DNA from: Pseudomonadota bacterium
Lineage (GTDB): Bacteria > Pseudomonadota > Alphaproteobacteria > Micropepsales > Micropepsaceae
Assembly (NCBI GenBank): GCA_021808875.1
Contig: JAKBAU010000036.1
Location: forward strand, 1 to 17,678
DNA: 17,678 nt
Direction of reading: 5' to 3'
The translations under genes were made by a program, and so were the position numbers. This document shows positions 1-5,544 of the stretch, in pieces. The notes beneath the pieces are model-generated. The model was given only the letters and a program-made list of their open reading frames with translations, was not told where the DNA came from and did not search any database. Within the stretch, counting starts at the first letter, position 1. The number at the start of each line of letters is the position of its first letter.

Positions 1-404
1 CGGTCGGCCGGGATGCCCGCTTTGACCAGGGCGTGAAATTCTCGGACGGCAGGGCGTAGATCATCGAGGCTGGGACCGGATGGCTGGACAACAAGCCCAG
101 CGGCCTTGGCAATTTCCAGCGTTCCGGAGCTCGTTCGGGCGGGGCCGTCGATAATCAGCAAATCATAGGCAGCGGCGGCCTTGATGGCCTGGGCGGCATT
201 GCCGAAGGGCTCAACACTCACCATCGGCTCGATACCAGCCGATAACCTGGCGCGCTGCCAATCCAAGCTTGTCCCCTGCTGCGTATCTAGATCAGCCAGT
301 TTGACCGAGAGGCCACCGGCAGCGGCTTCTCGGGCCATTGCTCTGGCTAGGGTCGATTTACCGACTCCACCCTTTTGCGACACGAACGCGACCACGGTCC
401 CCAT
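1..404 (-). CDS. parA: ParA-family partition ATPase, copy A (C-terminus outside window)
   Basis: This is the N-terminal two thirds (about 134 residues) of a ParA-type Walker ATPase that segregates the plasmid by cycling on nucleoid DNA. The start MGTVVAFVSQKGGVGKSTLA gives the deviant Walker A box KGGVGKS, followed by the LADLDTQQGTS segment. It is nearly identical to the complete copy at 14454-15089, so the missing part should be about 77 codons. The ATG at 404 is preceded by AAGGAA about seven bases upstream. Its promoter lies inside a 16-bp inverted repeat, which suggests autoregulation. The truncation is caused by the window edge, not by mutation. Confidence 0.92.
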   Translation of the reverse strand, partial: MGTVVAFVSQKGGVGKSTLARAMAREAAAGGLSVKLADLDTQQGTSLDWQRARLSAGIEPMVSVEPFGNAAQAIKAAAAYDLLIIDGPARTSSGTLEIAKAAGLVVQPSGPSLDDLRPAVREFHALVKAGIPAD

Positions 405-413
405 GAATGTTCC

Positions 414-532
414 TTGCAGCTATCTTGCTGCTATAATATACATTGTAGCAAGATAGCTGCAATAATATTTTATAGATATATGTGACAATAAAGATAGCTG
501 CAATCTTGCAGCTATCTTTATTGTCACATATA
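414..532. promoter_or_regulatory. Partition operator/centromere-like palindromes, copy A
   Basis: Four copies of the motif AAGATAGCTGCAA form two palindromes. The first has perfect 16-bp arms at 414-429 and 447-462. The second has perfect 27-bp arms at 477-503 and 506-532, separated by only two bases. They sit directly upstream of parA, where partition centromeres and ParA/ParB operators usually lie. The second palindrome could also act as a hairpin terminator for the toxin-antitoxin transcript, but copy B keeps it without any toxin gene. The function is inferred from position and repetition. Confidence 0.7.
435..462 (-). promoter_or_regulatory. Predicted parA promoter, copy A
   Basis: On the minus strand TTGCAG (457-462) is followed after 16 bases by TATATT (435-440), a good sigma-70 -10 box. 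The -35 lies inside the right arm of the 16-bp inverted repeat and the left arm covers the early transcript, so a protein bound to the repeat would block transcription. In copy B the matching boxes are TTGCAG and a weaker TATACA. Confidence 0.5.
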
Positions 533-635
533 AAATTTCTGGGATAATGCCCTTTGTTCGAGCCGCCGGAGGCGGGGTGAGGATCGGCGCGCGCCCTTCG
601 CCAATAGGTTCAGAACGCCCCGACGCCGGGGGAGG

Positions 636-655
636 GCAGGGGATTTAACCCCTGC
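636..655 (-). terminator. Hairpin just after the toxin gene
   Basis: GCAGGGG and CCCCTGC form a perfect 7-bp stem with a 6-base loop three bases beyond the toxin stop codon. There is no clear U-run, so it may be a weak terminator or an mRNA 3'-end stabiliser. Confidence 0.35.
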
Positions 656-657
656 GA

Positions 658-933
658 TCAGCGGTCCTGGGCGCCGTGCCAGATGCGTAGGATGCTCACC
701 GTATCGGCTTCATCACCAATCTCGTAAATGATCAGATATGGCCACACAGCCACCAATTCACGGGTTCCGGCAGCCAGCCCCGGCCGGCCACGATGCGGAA
801 ACAGGGTCAAGCTGTCCCCGGCCAGGATAAGGGCTTGCAGCAGGTTTGCAGCGGCGTGTGGATTCAGCGGTTCCAGATATTCGATGATTGCATCCCGATC
901 ATCGAGCGCACTGGGACGCCATTCGACCTTCAC
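658..933 (-). CDS. RelE/ParE-family toxin of a type II toxin-antitoxin pair
   Basis: This 91-residue protein has the RelE/ParE fold signature: an N-terminal VEWRPSALDDRDAIIEYL helix region, a central HRGRPGLAAGTRELVAVWPY strand and a C-terminal YEIGDEADTVSILRIWHGAQDR. The last part carries the conserved Arg and His typical of the family. Family members either cut mRNA at the ribosome or poison DNA gyrase; the sequence does not tell which. The start is GTG at 933, eight bases after the antitoxin stop, so the pair is co-transcribed. On a plasmid such a pair normally serves post-segregational stabilisation. It is absent from replicon copy B. Confidence 0.88.
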   Translation of the reverse strand: MKVEWRPSALDDRDAIIEYLEPLNPHAAANLLQALILAGDSLTLFPHRGRPGLAAGTRELVAVWPYLIIYEIGDEADTVSILRIWHGAQDR

Positions 934-941
934 GGCTCAGC

Positions 942-1115
942 TCAGTGCTTGGCGATTTTGCGCTTCAGGCGCTCAATTTCCTGCAACATCTCGGCCCGCA
1001 CCTGGTCGTGCGGCACGCCGGGGCGCTTATCCGCGCGTGCCTCGGCCACGGCAGCTTCGAGAAGCTGCCGCTCGGTCTCAAGATCGGAGTCTGGCTGGTG
1101 AACGGCGTGGCTCAT
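942..1115 (-). CDS. Small antitoxin paired with the RelE/ParE toxin
   Basis: This is a 57-residue protein (MSHAVHQPDSDLETERQLLE... ending RLKRKIAKH). It is acidic at the front and basic at the end, and carries a GVPHDQVRAEMLQEIERL segment of the kind found at the end of RelB/ParD/stability-determinant antitoxins that wraps the toxin. It lies immediately upstream of the toxin in the same direction with an 8-base gap, the usual antitoxin-first order. No full DNA-binding domain is evident, so it may be a minimal or shortened antitoxin. The specific family is uncertain; the pairing is the main evidence. Confidence 0.75.
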   Translation of the reverse strand: MSHAVHQPDSDLETERQLLEAAVAEARADKRPGVPHDQVRAEMLQEIERLKRKIAKH

Positions 1116-1127
1116 AAGGGCCTTATA
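1114..1127 (-). promoter_or_regulatory. Palindrome and -10-like box at the toxin-antitoxin start
   Basis: ATAAGG-G-CCTTAT forms a palindrome overlapping the antitoxin ATG, and on the minus strand TATAAG (1122-1127) resembles a -10 box. If used, the antitoxin mRNA would be almost leaderless and an antitoxin-toxin complex could repress it at the palindrome. No convincing -35 is seen. Confidence 0.35.
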
Positions 1128-1193
1128 GCATGTTTGGGGCCGGCGGGGGAAAATCTCGGCATGTCAGCGCTGGCGCAATCGAAGGGTAAGTAT

Positions 1194-1250
1194 TTGGTTT
1201 GGCTGCTTTTGTTCACTTCGTCAAAGTTAACGAAGTGAACAAAAAACCAA
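1194..1250. repeat. Long inverted repeat upstream of repA, copy A
   Basis: Perfect 15-bp arms TTTTGTTCACTTCGT (1207-1221) and its complement (1230-1244) enclose eight bases. An outer pair TTGGTTT (1194-1200) and AAACCAA (1244-1250) extends the symmetry after a bulge on the left. Copy B keeps the 12-bp core and the outer pair while its loop differs. The position between the par region and the repA leader suggests an origin element, an operator, or a terminator protecting the replication control region. Confidence 0.6.
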
Positions 1251-1360
1251 GCAAAATCTTATACTTGTACGGCATCGGTCAATAAGGCAAGATTCCCGGC
1301 ACGGTCCGCGATTCGCGTGGGGCGTGTTGTGACAACCATTTGGAGAAAAGAGCTCTAAAA

Positions 1361-1385
1361 TAGCAAAACCCGCCGAAAGGGCGGG
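1361..1385 (-). terminator. Rho-independent terminator, minus strand, in repA leader (copy A)
   Basis: CCCGCC (1369-1374) and GGCGGG (1380-1385) form a strong stem. On the minus strand it is followed by TTTTGCTATTTTA. No minus-strand protein gene ends here, so it most likely ends an antisense RNA made from the repA leader region. It is conserved in copy B. Confidence 0.6.
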
Positions 1386-1430
1386 CCTGCATATCAGTTG
1401 GGTTGGGTGACACGTACCCGGCAAGGTACG
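1365..1430 (-). ncRNA. Candidate antisense (countertranscript) RNA controlling repA, copy A
   Basis: Read on the minus strand, a 6-bp stem with a 6-base loop (CGTACC-TTGCCG-GGTACG, 1413-1430) is followed about 28 bases later by a GC stem-loop with a T-rich tail (terminator 1361-1385). It is antisense to the long untranslated leader of repA. A short stem-loop plus terminator opposite a rep leader is the layout of countertranscript RNAs that set plasmid copy number and incompatibility. The 5' end and promoter are not resolved; I found no strong boxes in 1440-1560. The boundaries given are minimal. Confidence 0.45.
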
Positions 1431-1529
1431 CCTCGGAAAGAAAACTAAACCATTCTTCCGTTTGTTTCCCTCACTCCACTGCTTTTTGCAAGAGGATTCT
1501 TGCCGAGGAAAAACTCGGCCTGAATTCCG
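1413..1529 (+). promoter_or_regulatory. Structured repA mRNA leader, copy A
   Basis: The plus-strand leader can form CGTACC-CGGCAA-GGTACG (1413-1430), GCAAGA/TCTTGC (1488-1493 and 1498-1503) and GCCGAG-GAAAAA-CTCGGC (from 1502). The six-base loop CGGCAA (1419-1424) is fully complementary to TTGCCG at 1500-1505, which overlaps both downstream stems. A loop-to-downstream pairing would therefore compete with local folding, as in pseudoknot-activated rep leaders of IncB/IncI-alpha plasmids. No repA promoter is identified with confidence. Confidence 0.4.
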
Positions 1530-1570
1530 GCTTGTCCGGCGGGCTGCGTTGGTGGCTCGAAGGGGTTTAG

Positions 1571-2272
1571 ATGATTGGGATCAAAGGGAAACTTCCAGAA
1601 TTTCGATTCGGGGCAGGGCAGAGCGCGGGCGTGTTTCCGGTGTGGCGGGGCAGTGTGCGGGCCGAGGTGCGGTTCACGCCGTTGCCGAAGAAGGTGGCGG
1701 CGCGGCTGTGGCATCGGGCGCGGGAGTGGGACCGCTCGACACGGGAGCCGGGCCGGCATGGCGGCAAGGTCGGTCAGATCGGGCTACGGGTGCTGCACAG
1801 CCTGATTTTCGATTTCCTGAACCATAAAACCGGCCAGCTTGATCCTTCCTATGAGGGGATCGCCAAGAAGGCGGGTGTCAGCCGGGCCAGTGTCGGCCGG
1901 GCGCTGGTGCGGTTGAAGGCGCTGGGCATCCTGAACTGGGTGCGGCGCTGCGTTGGCGAGTTGCGCGAGGGCCGGTTTGTGCTGGCGCAAGAGCGCAATG
2001 CCTACGCGGTGCAGGGGGAGGGGCAGTGGCAGGGCTACATGCCCGCGCCGGAGCTACCTGCGGCGCCTGAACCTGGCACATGGGGCGAGCATCCCCCCAT
2101 GCTGGGCGCGCTCGCCCAGGCAGTACAGGATCAAGCCATGGGGTTCTCCCAGGGGGCGGTGTTGACGGAGCTGCGGAGTGATCCGGGTGACGCCCTGGCG
2201 GTGGCGTTGGCGCGCATGGGCCAGGCGCTGGCGGCAAGGCAAGCGGGCCGTTTGTCAGGCGTCTCAGCCTGA
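1571..2272 (+). CDS. repA: Plasmid replication protein with winged-helix domain, copy A
   Basis: This 233-residue protein probably acts as the replication initiator. Residues about 89-140 (DPSYEGIAKKAGVSRASVGRALVRLKALGILNWVRR with its wing) form a clear winged helix-turn-helix. The N-terminal 88 residues are basic with conserved PLPKKVAARLWHRAREWD. The C-terminal part is Ala/Pro-rich and less ordered. The ATG at 1571 follows AAGGGG at a good distance. Calling it RepA rests on the long structured leader, adjacency to parA, and my recollection of similar proteins on acetic acid bacterial plasmids. A transcription regulator is the alternative. Copy B (15702-16403) is the same length and about nine tenths identical by eye. 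Confidence 0.7.
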   Translation: MIGIKGKLPEFRFGAGQSAGVFPVWRGSVRAEVRFTPLPKKVAARLWHRAREWDRSTREPGRHGGKVGQIGLRVLHSLIFDFLNHKTGQLDPSYEGIAKKAGVSRASVGRALVRLKALGILNWVRRCVGELREGRFVLAQERNAYAVQGEGQWQGYMPAPELPAAPEPGTWGEHPPMLGALAQAVQDQAMGFSQGAVLTELRSDPGDALAVALARMGQALAARQAGRLSGVSA

Positions 2273-2641
2273 GCAAGAAACCACTCCAGAGTTATATTTA
2301 TCCTATGACCAGATAAAATCTTTCCCTTTGCAGCACTTCATTCGGACACGCCCTTTGGGCGTGAAGTGATAGTCTCGCGCGCTTCGCGCGTGACCAGCAG
2401 CCGGGCCACGCCAGACGGCCCTACGGGCCGCGCTGCGCGGCTCCCGCTCCGCGCTCGCTCTGGCGCTCACTGACGGGGGAGCGACCAGCACCGCAATGGC
2501 TCAGGAGGAAAGGAGCTGGGCGCGGGTCTAAGCCCCCAGGCTTGGCCATGCGCGGCACCAGCCGCTGAGAGAAAAAGACCGGCCGGTTTTCTTGCCTCAA
2601 ATACCTCGGGGGTTACGGGGGCAGCGCCCCCGCTTACCGTC
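2273..2641. other. Non-coding GC-rich hairpin block, possible oriV (copy A)
   Basis: No gene is supported here. It starts with an AT-rich stretch (about 2287-2335, including GTTATATTT and CAGATAAAATC) that is conserved in copy B. A run of short hairpins follows: CACGCCC/GGGCGTG (2347-2363), CGCGCG/CGCGCG (2376-2390), GGCCC/GGGCC near 2420, and GGGGGC/GCCCCC (2617-2631). The AT-rich patch downstream of the initiator gene is a candidate replication origin. No regular iterons are visible. Confidence 0.35.
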
Positions 2642-3535
2642 TCAGGGGCGACCCCTTGGCCGGAATTCCGCCAGGGGCAGAACCACCCGGACAGCGTCGC
2701 GGTCCCGGACAGAGACAACCCGCTCATCCAGGAGCTGGAGCAATGCCGGGGCGGTGGCATCCGCATCCCGGATGGAAGCCAAGATGGCGCCGCCGATCAT
2801 GGCTTTGCGGTGGGCATCGGCCGCCCGTTGCCGGCGCTGCTCCGGGTCGTTCCAGGACTGCGCCAGGTCGAGCGCCCGCTCCATCTGGACTTCCGTGTCC
2901 CGGTAGAGCGAGACCAGTTGCCGGCTGTCCGAGACACCAGCCGCGATTTTGGCCGGGTCGAGGCTGGGCAGTTCTTGGAGCCCGGCGAGGAATTTTTCAT
3001 CCTCGGACGGGGTAAAGACCGGCTCGACGAATCGCCATTTTTCCGCCGGGAGGCGCGCCTTGATGCTCTCAAGCAGCGCCGTCTTGTTTGGCACGCCGTC
3101 GCGCATGGCGGCGATGATGGTGCCGCCGATGATGATCTTGCGGCGGGCATCATCCTTGCGCTCGCGGGCTTGCCGCCTGGCCTCCTGAAGCTCTGCCCGG
3201 ACCCGCTGTTTTGCCGCCTGCTTTTCCCGTATCGCGGCACGGCCCAGCATGTTCTTGATGGAGGCCGCGACCCGTTGCCGTTGGGCCGAGGCGAGGGCTT
3301 GTTCCGCCGCTGCAAAGCTATCGACGCCCAGGGCTGTGACGATCATGTCCTGGAGGAATTGTTGCCGCGCATGTGATTTATGGGAGGGTTTTTGGAGCGC
3401 TCTGATCCGCTCAATCTCAGCCCTGGCGCGCAGCATGGTTTGCAGCGAACGCTTATGGCGCAGATCGAGCGGCCCGGTTGCGGACGGGGCATCCGGCTGG
3501 AGGGAGCGTGCTTTTTTCACAGTGTTCAGGCGCAT
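2642..3535 (-). CDS. TraD-like mobilization accessory protein with two tandem TraD repeats, copy A
   Basis: This 297-residue protein is very basic and helical. Two segments match the short conjugal-transfer TraD family: residues about 123-172 with RRKIIIGGTIIAAMRDG, and about 234-288 with HRKAMIGGAILASIRDAD followed by LLDERVVSVRDRDAV. Stand-alone TraD proteins of MobQ systems are about 70 residues with one such unit, so this one is duplicated and extended by a 120-residue N-terminal coiled region. It is transcribed away from the oriT, divergent from the relaxase, the position of MobC-type relaxosome accessory proteins. Its likely role is oriT binding or helping the relaxase. The exact function is inferred. 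Confidence 0.7.
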   Translation of the reverse strand: MRLNTVKKARSLQPDAPSATGPLDLRHKRSLQTMLRARAEIERIRALQKPSHKSHARQQFLQDMIVTALGVDSFAAAEQALASAQRQRVAASIKNMLGRAAIREKQAAKQRVRAELQEARRQARERKDDARRKIIIGGTIIAAMRDGVPNKTALLESIKARLPAEKWRFVEPVFTPSEDEKFLAGLQELPSLDPAKIAAGVSDSRQLVSLYRDTEVQMERALDLAQSWNDPEQRRQRAADAHRKAMIGGAILASIRDADATAPALLQLLDERVVSVRDRDAVRVVLPLAEFRPRGRP

Positions 3536-3615
3536 GTTGGATCATCATGGTTGACTTCTCTGAGACTTACACCCCAGTATCAAGACTGACCATAGGTTGA
3601 AATTTACCAGAAAAG

Positions 3616-3640
3616 CGCACTTATGCAAACTGTGTTTGCG
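3616..3640 (-). other. oriT: oriT with RSF1010/MobQ-type nic region
   Basis: On the minus strand the inverted repeat GCAAAC-ACA-GTTTGC is followed by ATAAGTGCGC. This matches the RSF1010/pSC101 oriT plan, in which an inverted repeat is followed by TAAxTGCGC carrying the nick. It lies between the divergent TraD-like gene and the MobQ relaxase, the expected place. Nicking by MobA would occur near the end of TAAGTGCGC (3616-3624). Confidence 0.8.
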
Positions 3641-3647
3641 TGCGTCA

Positions 3648-3697
3648 GGGGCTTCGCCCCCGAACCCCTTCGGGGGACAGCCCGGCGGGCTGACCAT
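3648..3697. repeat. Three consecutive short GC hairpins before the relaxase
   Basis: GGGGC-TTC-GCCCC, CCCC-TTC-GGGG and AGCCC-GG-CGGGCT follow one another between oriT and the relaxase start. They could attenuate mobA translation or transcription. No U-run is present. Confidence 0.4.
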
Positions 3698-3744
3698 CCG
3701 AGCCAAGGGCGTAGCCCTTAGCGATCCGCAGCGAGAGGAAAAGA

Positions 3745-5376
3745 GTGGCCGACTATCGCTTGTCCGTTCAATTCATTTCCCGGAGCGATAACCGCAGCGC
3801 GGTGGTGGCGGCGGCGTACCGCGCCGGAGATCGGCTCACGGATGAGCGGCGCGAAACCGTCCATGATTACACCCGTAAAGGCGGCGTGGTTCACGCCGAA
3901 ATCATGGCACCGGAAGCCGTGCCGGGCTGGGCCAAGACCCGTGAGAGCCTATGGAACGCGGTTGAAAAAACGGAGACGCGACGCAATTCCCAGGTGGCGA
4001 AGGAGGTGCAATTATCTCTCCCGGCCGAGCTGAATGCAGAGCAGCATTTGGCCCTCACGCGGGCGTTTGTTGCTGAGAATTTCGTGGCAAAGGGCATGGT
4101 GGCGGACGTGGCGATTCACGCGCCGTCGCGCGAGGGCGACGGGCGCAATCACCATGCCCATGTCATGCTCACGACCCGCGAAATTGGTCCGGATGGCTTC
4201 GTCCCGACCAAGAATCGGGATTGGAACAGCAAGGAGCAGCTGCAAGACTGGCGCGAGAATTGGGCCAAAATCCAGAACCACCATCTTGTTCAAGCCCTGG
4301 GAAAAGACGCGCCGCAGGTCAGCCACCAGAGCTATGCCGAGCGGGGTATTGCCAAGGCGCCAGGCCGTCATCTTGGCCCTGAAGCCACCGCCATGGAGCG
4401 CAAAGGCGAGCGGACCAGGCGCGGCCAGGCGGCGCAACAGCCCGGCAAAATTCAGCACGCGGGGTGGGAACTCAAAGAGCAAATTGCCGCGCGGACGGTA
4501 TCACCTGGCACGAAGAATCTCGCCGAATTATCCGTGGAACTGGAGCTGATGGCGGACCGTATGAAGGGGGAGAAGGCCCAGGCGGAGCAGCGGTTGCAGG
4601 CTATTCAGGCCAAGATGAAAGCCGCGCGGCGCATCACGAGAGCATTGGTCAAGAACGAAGTTATTGCACCGGTTGAGAAGGCCGAGTTCGAGGCGAAACA
4701 GGCGCTGGCGCGGCGTGAGGCGGCCACGTCCGGCCGCGAGCTTGATGCCAAAACGATCCTGCGCTGGGTGACAAATCCGGCGCAGATGCTGTGGCAATCG
4801 GCCCGCGCGCAGATGGCGCGGGACAGCGCCGCCAATGCCGCCGGGGCGAAATTGCAGCGTGTTCAGGCGCGGAAAAAAGAGGCGCTGGCGTGGTTGAAGA
4901 CGCCGGAGGGTGGGGAATTTATGAAGGCCAGGGTGGCGCAAATCCGGGCAGCTTCGCCGGAAATGTTTGCGGCGGCGGAGCGTGTGAAAGAGGCTGCAAA
5001 GACCAAGAGTGCCTTCCAGAAAGCCGCGAAAACGCTCCCAGGCAAGGAAATTATCGCGGGCAAGGTCAAAAAATTGCAGGATGATTTTGGCGATTTGGGG
5101 GCTTTGCGGACGGAAGAACGCAAGGCCCGGCGCAACATTGCGCAGCTCGACCGGAATATAAATGCGGCGAGCCGGACAGCGAAAGTAGCGCGGGATATGT
5201 TCGAGAACGATCTTCCGTCAGCCGTCCGTTTGCCGAGCCGGGCGCTAGGAGACGCGCGCTACATCAAGGCGGCATTTGGCGAGGTACAGCGCAGTGTCAG
5301 GGCGTTGGCCCCTGAACAACAGAAGGCCCTTACCCTCAATCTGCGCCGCGTCATAAGCCTCGGGCTGGGGGGATAG
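3745..5376 (+). CDS. mobA: MobQ-family relaxase (MobA/MobL)
   Basis: This 543-residue relaxase nicks oriT and pilots the strand during mobilization. The N-terminal domain (about 1-200) has the likely catalytic Tyr25 in AAAYRAGDRLTDERRETVHDY, at the same place as in RSF1010 MobA. It also has the metal-binding motif NHHAHVMLTTR (His136, 137, 139) with an upstream His125, and the family segment DWNSKEQLQDWRENWA. The rest is a long Ala/Lys/Glu-rich coiled region with no helicase or primase motifs. The start is GTG at 3745, preceded by GAGAGGAAAAG; alternatives lie far inside the domain. The plasmid is thus mobilizable, but no type IV secretion genes are in the window. Confidence 0.93.
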   Translation: MADYRLSVQFISRSDNRSAVVAAAYRAGDRLTDERRETVHDYTRKGGVVHAEIMAPEAVPGWAKTRESLWNAVEKTETRRNSQVAKEVQLSLPAELNAEQHLALTRAFVAENFVAKGMVADVAIHAPSREGDGRNHHAHVMLTTREIGPDGFVPTKNRDWNSKEQLQDWRENWAKIQNHHLVQALGKDAPQVSHQSYAERGIAKAPGRHLGPEATAMERKGERTRRGQAAQQPGKIQHAGWELKEQIAARTVSPGTKNLAELSVELELMADRMKGEKAQAEQRLQAIQAKMKAARRITRALVKNEVIAPVEKAEFEAKQALARREAATSGRELDAKTILRWVTNPAQMLWQSARAQMARDSAANAAGAKLQRVQARKKEALAWLKTPEGGEFMKARVAQIRAASPEMFAAAERVKEAAKTKSAFQKAAKTLPGKEIIAGKVKKLQDDFGDLGALRTEERKARRNIAQLDRNINAASRTAKVARDMFENDLPSAVRLPSRALGDARYIKAAFGEVQRSVRALAPEQQKALTLNLRRVISLGLGG

Positions 5377-5544
5377 GCCCTCTTCGCGCCGGACAAAGTG
5401 ATTGACGCGCCGAGGCAATATCGGGCATTAAATTTTCGTCCGAACTTACATAGACTGCCCACCTTATCGCTGTTCTGCCCCCACCCGCCAGCCGATGGTT
5501 GCGCGGGTTTTCGTGTTGCTTTTTTACCCGTGAGGAGCTGAGCC

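Larger units (their letters stand above)
577..1127. other. Segment present only in replicon copy A (toxin-antitoxin insert)
   Basis: Aligning the copies by eye, both read to GGAGGCGGG. Copy B then has about six bases before GCATGTTTGG, whereas copy A has about 550 bases before the same GCATGTTTGG (near 1128). The extra DNA contains exactly the toxin-antitoxin pair and its flanks. I see no insertion sequence ends or target duplication, so gain in A and loss from B are both possible. Confidence 0.7.
1..3535. repeat. Replicon module copy A (direct repeat of 14686-17666)
   Basis: This stretch carries parA, par palindromes, a repA leader, repA, a GC-rich hairpin block and a TraD-like gene in the same order and orientation as 14686-17666. 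The offset is 14685 within parA and 14131 from repA onward. The difference is an extra segment of about 550 bases holding a toxin-antitoxin pair (roughly 577-1127). By eye the copies are clearly diverged but highly similar, with many synonymous changes in repA and the TraD-like gene, so they are not a recent exact duplication. A cointegrate of two related plasmids is the simplest inference. Confidence 0.85.

Noticed and set aside
728..1238. Several plus-strand ORFs opposite the toxin-antitoxin genes
   Set aside because: They are antisense shadows of a clear toxin-antitoxin pair, with low-complexity Arg/Ser-rich translations and no family features.
1878..2276. Minus-strand Pro/Arg-rich ORFs opposite repA (and 15522-16407 in copy B)
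   Set aside because: They mirror the GC-rich codon structure of repA, have biased composition and no recognisable domain.
2345..2470. CRISPR-like or iteron array in the GC-rich block after repA
   Set aside because: The repeats are short unrelated hairpins, not evenly spaced identical units with spacers.
4012..4941. Minus-strand ORFs inside the relaxase gene
   Set aside because: The plus frame is a full-length MobQ relaxase with all motifs; the opposite frames are by-products of high GC.
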